From Bacteroidota bacterium (GTDB taxonomy: Bacteria; Bacteroidota; Bacteroidia; 2-12-FULL-35-15): a DNA stretch of 10,623 nucleotides. Location: positions 1 to 10,623 of the forward strand of contig JAPLDC010000533.1 of the NCBI GenBank assembly GCA_026391935.1, read 5' to 3'. This document shows, one piece after another, positions 7,133 to 10,623 of this stretch. Positions within the stretch are counted from its first letter, which is position 1, and each line of letters opens with the position of its first letter. Made by a program: the position numbers and the translations under genes. The notes beneath the pieces were generated by a model that had not been told where the DNA came from, did no database searches, and saw only the letters and a list, made by a program, of their open reading frames with translations.

Positions 7133-8049
7133 AAAATTTGCAAGCACGATTATATTGTTTTTTTTTCCTGTCGCATTTAAATGCTCAGCAAGATGTGATG
7201 GTAAGTCAATATATGTTCAACGGAATATTATTAAATCCAGCCTACTCGGGTAGTCATAAATATTTTAGCTCTTCCCTGCTTCATCGTGCACAATGGTTAA
7301 ACTTTGAAGGGGCTCCACAAACATCCATACTTGCTATTGATGGTCCATTGAATAATCAAAAAATGGGTGTTGGACTCCTTGTTTCTCACGATATAATTGG
7401 TGTGACCAACCAAACTGACGTGTATGGAAATTATTCTTATTTTTTAAAATTAGGTCCTGGCAAATTAGGTTTTGGAATAAAAGCCGGCGTTTCTAATTAT
7501 GTAGCAAATGTAGATCAGCTGGTTGTTTGGGACACAGATGATGCCTTGTTCATAGGAACTAAAAAAAGTGCTTTGCTGGCTAAATTCGGTTTCGGAGCCT
7601 ATTATTTTACGGAAAGATGGTATGCTGGATTTTCTATTCCTTCGATGCTTGCTTACGACCCGGAACATAATTTTAATCTCAGTTTAGAAAGTTCTTCTGA
7701 TATCAGAAAACACGATTACCTAACAGCAGGTTATGTTTTTGACGCAAATGAAAAATTAAAAATCAAACCATCATTTCTAATTAAATATCAAACAGCTGCA
7801 CCTACAGAAGTGGATATTAATCTAACAGCAATGTATATCGAAACGATTTCTTTAGGTGTCTCCTATCGTACAAATGATGCAATCTCTATTATGGCGGAAT
7901 ACCAGGCTAACAAGCGATTCCGTGTGGGCTATGCATATGATATCACCACATCAAAAATACGTCATTATTCCTCAGGAACCCACGAGATAATGCTTGGATA
8001 CGACTTTGGAAAAGACATCATCAAAACAAAAACACCTCGTTTCTTTTAA
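7128..8049 (+). CDS. PorP/SprF-family outer-membrane protein (apparent +1 frameshift in signal peptide)
   Basis: The body reads as a T9SS PorP/SprF family protein, a 14-strand-type outer-membrane barrel that partners type B adhesins. Typical landmarks are QDVMVSQYMFNGILLNPAYSGS, then HRAQWLNFEGAPQTS, DGPLNNQKMGVGL and GKLGFGIKAGV. From ATG 7128 the sequence gives M-K-K-F-A-S-T-I-I-L-F-F-F, a signal peptide, but the frame is lost in nine T (7158-7166) and stops at 7251-7253 after 41 codons. Removing one T gives a continuous 306-residue protein with a signal peptide ending near LNAQ. That length and start suit the family, so the frame from TTG 7138 is an artefact of the shift. It lies 23 nt after the adhesin and 19 nt before the lipoprotein gene. 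Polymerase slippage, phase variation, mutation or a base-calling error could each explain the T run. Confidence 0.88.
7158..7166 (+). repeat. Homopolymer of nine T inside the signal-peptide codons
   Basis: The run encodes the phenylalanines of the hydrophobic core. Eight T keep the signal peptide in frame with the mature PorP/SprF protein; nine put it out of frame. It is the longest single-base run I see inside a coding region of this window and a natural slippage site. Confidence 0.8.
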
Positions 8050-8062
8050 TAATTATAAACTA

Positions 8063-8073
8063 AAGATCATGAA
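8063..8073 (+). promoter_or_regulatory. Start-site context AAGATCATGAA of the PorE-like lipoprotein gene
   Basis: This stretch is identical over 11 bases to the context at 7122-7132. It fixes the lipoprotein start at 8069, directly followed by a type II signal peptide. An in-frame ATG at 7994 would add 25 residues, overlap the previous gene and bury the signal peptide. Confidence 0.45.
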
Positions 8074-9982
8074 CACTTTCAAACTATATACTATCGGGAT
8101 AATAGGAATCATACTGCTAAGCAGTTGTTCGGGATATCTATTAAAAAAAGCGAATAAAGAATTTGTAAATTACCAATATTCTGACGCTATTCAAGACTAC
8201 TCAAAATTACTTAAAAAGGAAGATAACCATGAAGCACGGATTAAATTGGCTAATTGTTATCGCTTGAAAAATGATCCTGAAAAGGCTGAACCTATATTTG
8301 AAGAAATTGTTAACTACCCTGAGAGCGAACCTATCAACAGGTTTTATTATGCGAAAATATTAATGTCTAAAGGGGATTATGCAAATGCAAAAGTTTGGCT
8401 CAATTCTTATTTGAATCAGGTACCGAATGACGTAGTAGCACAAATGCTTCTTTCTTCCTGTAAATCTGTAAAATCATTTCATCGTGACACAAGTTTGTTC
8501 AGCTTGAATCAAATAAATTTTCCCGATTTCGAATCGATGTTTGGAATGGTACCTTACAAGAATGGAATGGTATTTACTGCCGACAAAAAACCTCAATTCA
8601 ATTCACAAAAAGATAGTTGGACAGGGAAATCCTATTATGATCTATACCTTTCCGAAAAAGACCAAGACGGACATTGGCTGAGTCCGCAATTACTAAAAGG
8701 TGAGATCAACGGTCGTTATCATGAAGGTCCTGCAACATTCAATAAAGCTGGTGATGTCGTGTATTTCACCCGCAGTAATTATTATAAATACAATTTGCAT
8801 AAAAGTTCAAAAAATGAAAATAATTTAAAATTATTCAGTGCCAAACTTATCAATGACAAATGGGAACAATTAGAAGAATTACCTTTTAACAGCGATGAAT
8901 ATTCTGTCGGGCACCCTTGTTTATCGCCAGATGAAAAAACACTGTACTTCATTTCCGACATGCCGGGTGGAGAAGGAAAAACAGATATCTATAGTTCTAC
9001 TTTCGATGGAACTAGCTGGAGCAAACCAGAGAACCTTGGCTCAGAAATAAATACAGCGGGAAGTGAAATGTTTCCTTTTATGAGTAGCGATGGAACATTT
9101 TATTTTTCATCCGATGCTCATAACAATATGGGAGGACTTGATGTTTTTGCCACTTCTTATGATAAAAAAACAAAAAAATGGTTACAAGTTGAGAATCTTA
9201 ATTATCCCTTAAACTCATCTCATGATGATTTTGGATTCGTAATTAATAATGAAACAAAAACAGGATACGTTTCATCAAACCGCCATAGTGACGATAAAAT
9301 GTATGAATTCAAAAAGAACGCACCTACCTTCAATGTTATGGGAACGGTAACTATTAAAGGGAAAGGTGCTCCCTTCGAAGATGTTACTATAACTCTGATT
9401 GATGAAACAGGAGATGCTACAATGGCTAAAAGAACAGTACAGACTGATAAATACGGTAAATATAAAATAAAATTAAATCCTGAAAGTGATTTTATCGTTT
9501 ACGGCTCCAAAGAAAATTATTTCACACAAAGTATCGATCTTTCAACAAAAGGGAAGAAATATTCTGAAGATTTTATGGCTGATTTTTCCCTAGATCAAAT
9601 TATCCTTGAAAAACCAATAGTGCTGGAAAATATTTATTACGACTTGGATAAATGGCAGATTCGTCCGGATGCAGAAAAAGAATTAGATAAGCTGGTTCGA
9701 TTACTTCAAGACAACCCAACTATAAATATTGAAATGGGCTCTCATACCGATTCAAGAGCAGGTGACCAATACAACCTTATCTTATCAGATAAACGTGCAA
9801 ATGCTGCAGTTGAATACCTCGTTTTCAAAGGAATTGATAGAAACAGATTAAAATATAAAGGATATGGCGAAACAAAATTAATCAACAGTTGCACAAACAA
9901 TGTAAAATGTACAGAAGAAGAACATCAAAAAAACAGGAGAACAGAATTTAAAGTAACAAAAATAAATAATTTGAAAAAATAG
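8069..9982 (+). CDS. PorE-like lipoprotein: TPR, PD40 beta-propeller, carboxypeptidase-regulatory-like and OmpA_C domains
   Basis: This 637-residue protein opens with a lipoprotein signal (hydrophobic 5-17, lipobox LSSC with Cys20), so it is expected on the outer membrane facing the periplasm. TPR-like helices span about 24-135. A WD40-like propeller (PD40) spans about 145-415, with blades such as GHPCLSPDEKTLYFISD and SEMFPFMSSDGTFYFSSD. A carboxypeptidase-regulatory-like beta fold covers about 420-490. OmpA_C covers about 517-632, with the peptidoglycan-binding pair visible as Asp561 (SHTDSR) and Arg576 (LSDKRA), 15 apart as in the family. This order is that of Porphyromonas PorE, a T9SS-associated cell-wall-binding protein. 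Many Bacteroidota carry paralogues beside sprF-like genes, so a role dedicated to this adhesin is inferred and it need not be the core secretion component. It is the third gene of the apparent operon and its frame is intact. Confidence 0.9.
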   Translation: MNTFKLYTIGIIGIILLSSCSGYLLKKANKEFVNYQYSDAIQDYSKLLKKEDNHEARIKLANCYRLKNDPEKAEPIFEEIVNYPESEPINRFYYAKILMSKGDYANAKVWLNSYLNQVPNDVVAQMLLSSCKSVKSFHRDTSLFSLNQINFPDFESMFGMVPYKNGMVFTADKKPQFNSQKDSWTGKSYYDLYLSEKDQDGHWLSPQLLKGEINGRYHEGPATFNKAGDVVYFTRSNYYKYNLHKSSKNENNLKLFSAKLINDKWEQLEELPFNSDEYSVGHPCLSPDEKTLYFISDMPGGEGKTDIYSSTFDGTSWSKPENLGSEINTAGSEMFPFMSSDGTFYFSSDAHNNMGGLDVFATSYDKKTKKWLQVENLNYPLNSSHDDFGFVINNETKTGYVSSNRHSDDKMYEFKKNAPTFNVMGTVTIKGKGAPFEDVTITLIDETGDATMAKRTVQTDKYGKYKIKLNPESDFIVYGSKENYFTQSIDLSTKGKKYSEDFMADFSLDQIILEKPIVLENIYYDLDKWQIRPDAEKELDKLVRLLQDNPTINIEMGSHTDSRAGDQYNLILSDKRANAAVEYLVFKGIDRNRLKYKGYGETKLINSCTNNVKCTEEEHQKNRRTEFKVTKINNLKK

Positions 9983-10005
9983 AATTCAATAAACTTAAAA
10001 CAAAA

Positions 10006-10041
10006 TTTGGGTATGGAGAAATTAGTTTTTCCATGCCCAAA
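10006..10041. terminator. Hairpin between convergent genes, candidate terminator
   Basis: The arms are TTTGGGTATGGA (10006-10017) and TCCATGCCCAAA (10030-10041), around a 12-base loop. In plus-strand RNA the 12-bp stem is complete with one U-G pair, but no U run follows. In minus-strand RNA there is one C-A mismatch, but the stem is followed by TTTTGTTTT, the usual terminator tail. The minus-strand 5' arm and loop contain the end and stop codon of the methyltransferase gene. It may serve both transcripts. Confidence 0.5.
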
Positions 10042-10623
10042 TAATATCTGCTTTTGAATTTATTTCAAATCCGTTTTTCTTAAGATAATCAGACAATGAA
10101 TTAAGGTTTTCATTTTCAGCTTTCCCTAAGTGTGTTTCAATTGAAATAGTTGAGATTTTATTAAGTACAGCCTGACTGGCTCCATACAAAATACCATATT
10201 CTGAACCCTCACAATCTAATTTTAAAAAATCTATATTACTCAAATTGTTATCACTTAAAATTGCTTCTAAAGTCGTCGTTTCAACCTGAATTTTATCCGC
10301 CTGTGAATTAGAATCAAAAATACTGGCAGCAGTGCTAAAAGAATCTTTTGAGTCGTAATTTAATGTGATGGTTGTTTTTTCCTTGCTCACGGCTTTATTA
10401 ACTACAGTGAAATTTAGACCTGGATTCTCCTTTTTATATTTATTAAGCAATTCAAAATTCATTGGCATCGGTTCAAAAGAAAAAATTTTCGCCTTTTTAT
10501 CTTTTGAAAACATGAATAAAGAGAAAAAACCGACATTTGCCCCTATATCAACAACTGTCAAACCGGCCTTCTTGAAAACATCATTCGGCAACCCTTTAAT
10601 ATAGGTCTGATCAAAAAAACATT
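10022..10623 (-). CDS. FkbM-family SAM-dependent methyltransferase (5' partial)
   Basis: The minus-strand frame runs from beyond the right edge to TAA at 10022-10024. Near its start in the window it reads FDQTYIKGLPNDVFKKAG, then motif I VVDIGANVGFFSLF (about 10555-10514) for S-adenosylmethionine binding, then SFEPMP. The FkbM hallmark FLKLDCEGSEYGIL is at about 10228-10187, followed by ISIETH. FkbM-type enzymes methylate hydroxyl groups, often on sugars of surface polysaccharides, glycolipids or secondary metabolites; the substrate here cannot be told. The frame stays open up to the window edge, so the TTG at 10591 is an internal codon and not a start. About 200 residues are visible of a family whose members are commonly around 250-300. 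It converges on the adhesin operon, separated from it by 39 bases, and is probably a separate unit. Confidence 0.88.
   Translation of the reverse strand, partial: CFFDQTYIKGLPNDVFKKAGLTVVDIGANVGFFSLFMFSKDKKAKIFSFEPMPMNFELLNKYKKENPGLNFTVVNKAVSKEKTTITLNYDSKDSFSTAASIFDSNSQADKIQVETTTLEAILSDNNLSNIDFLKLDCEGSEYGILYGASQAVLNKISTISIETHLGKAENENLNSLSDYLKKNGFEINSKADIIWAWKN

Noticed and set aside
7138..7170. TTG at 7138 as the true start of the SprF-like gene
   Set aside because: It gives a poor N terminus, whereas ATG 7128 plus a single-base shift restores a standard signal peptide and start context.
7994..8068. Upstream ATG at 7994 as start of the lipoprotein gene
   Set aside because: It would overlap the SprF-like gene by 56 bases and place a polar 25-residue extension before a lipoprotein signal peptide; ATG 8069 is better placed.
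10365..10604. Plus-strand 79-codon frame opposite the methyltransferase
   Set aside because: It lies wholly antisense to conserved FkbM motifs and has no recognisable features.

Overview
The window looks like a piece of a Bacteroidota genome. It is AT-rich, has Bacteroidota-style intergenic gaps without strong Shine-Dalgarno sites, and carries three protein families that together mark the type IX secretion system (T9SS) and gliding-motility world: a giant SprB-repeat adhesin with a type B C-terminal sorting domain, a PorP/SprF outer-membrane protein, and a PorE-like TPR/beta-propeller/OmpA lipoprotein. Genus cannot be read from the sequence.

Layout. Bases 1-7104 (+) are one very large adhesin gene whose 5' end lies outside the window. 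It encodes 28 recognisable SprB-type repeats of about 75-89 residues and ends in a CHU_C/type B T9SS sorting domain (6850-7101). The gene is broken at about 681: repeats 1-3 read in one frame and stop at 819-821, while repeats 4-28 and the sorting domain read in another. Repeat alignment indicates an out-of-frame loss of about 74 nt at a 9-base microhomology. After 23 nt comes a PorP/SprF-family gene (7128-8049, +). Its natural ATG and signal peptide are separated from the rest by a +1 frameshift in a run of nine T. After 19 nt comes a PorE-like lipoprotein gene (8069-9982, +). The three genes are almost certainly one operon. A convergent FkbM-family methyltransferase gene (10022 to beyond 10623, -) follows, with a hairpin over the junction.

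How the genes fit together. By family knowledge, type B T9SS substrates depend on a co-encoded SprF-like protein for export or attachment. PorE-type proteins sit in the periplasm, bind peptidoglycan through OmpA_C and contact outer-membrane T9SS parts. The inferred unit is therefore a surface fibre (adhesin), its outer-membrane partner (SprF-like) and a cell-wall tether (lipoprotein). The FkbM enzyme is probably a separate transcription unit that methylates a glycan or similar substrate.

Most notable points: two independent frame disruptions in the adhesin and its partner (real on/off switching, decay, or sequence error); an exact 234-bp repeat block in which alternate repeats carry an extra cysteine; and mosaic repeats built from interchangeable head and tail segments. 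No tRNA, rRNA, CRISPR array, insertion sequence or gene-free stretch above 300 bases was seen.
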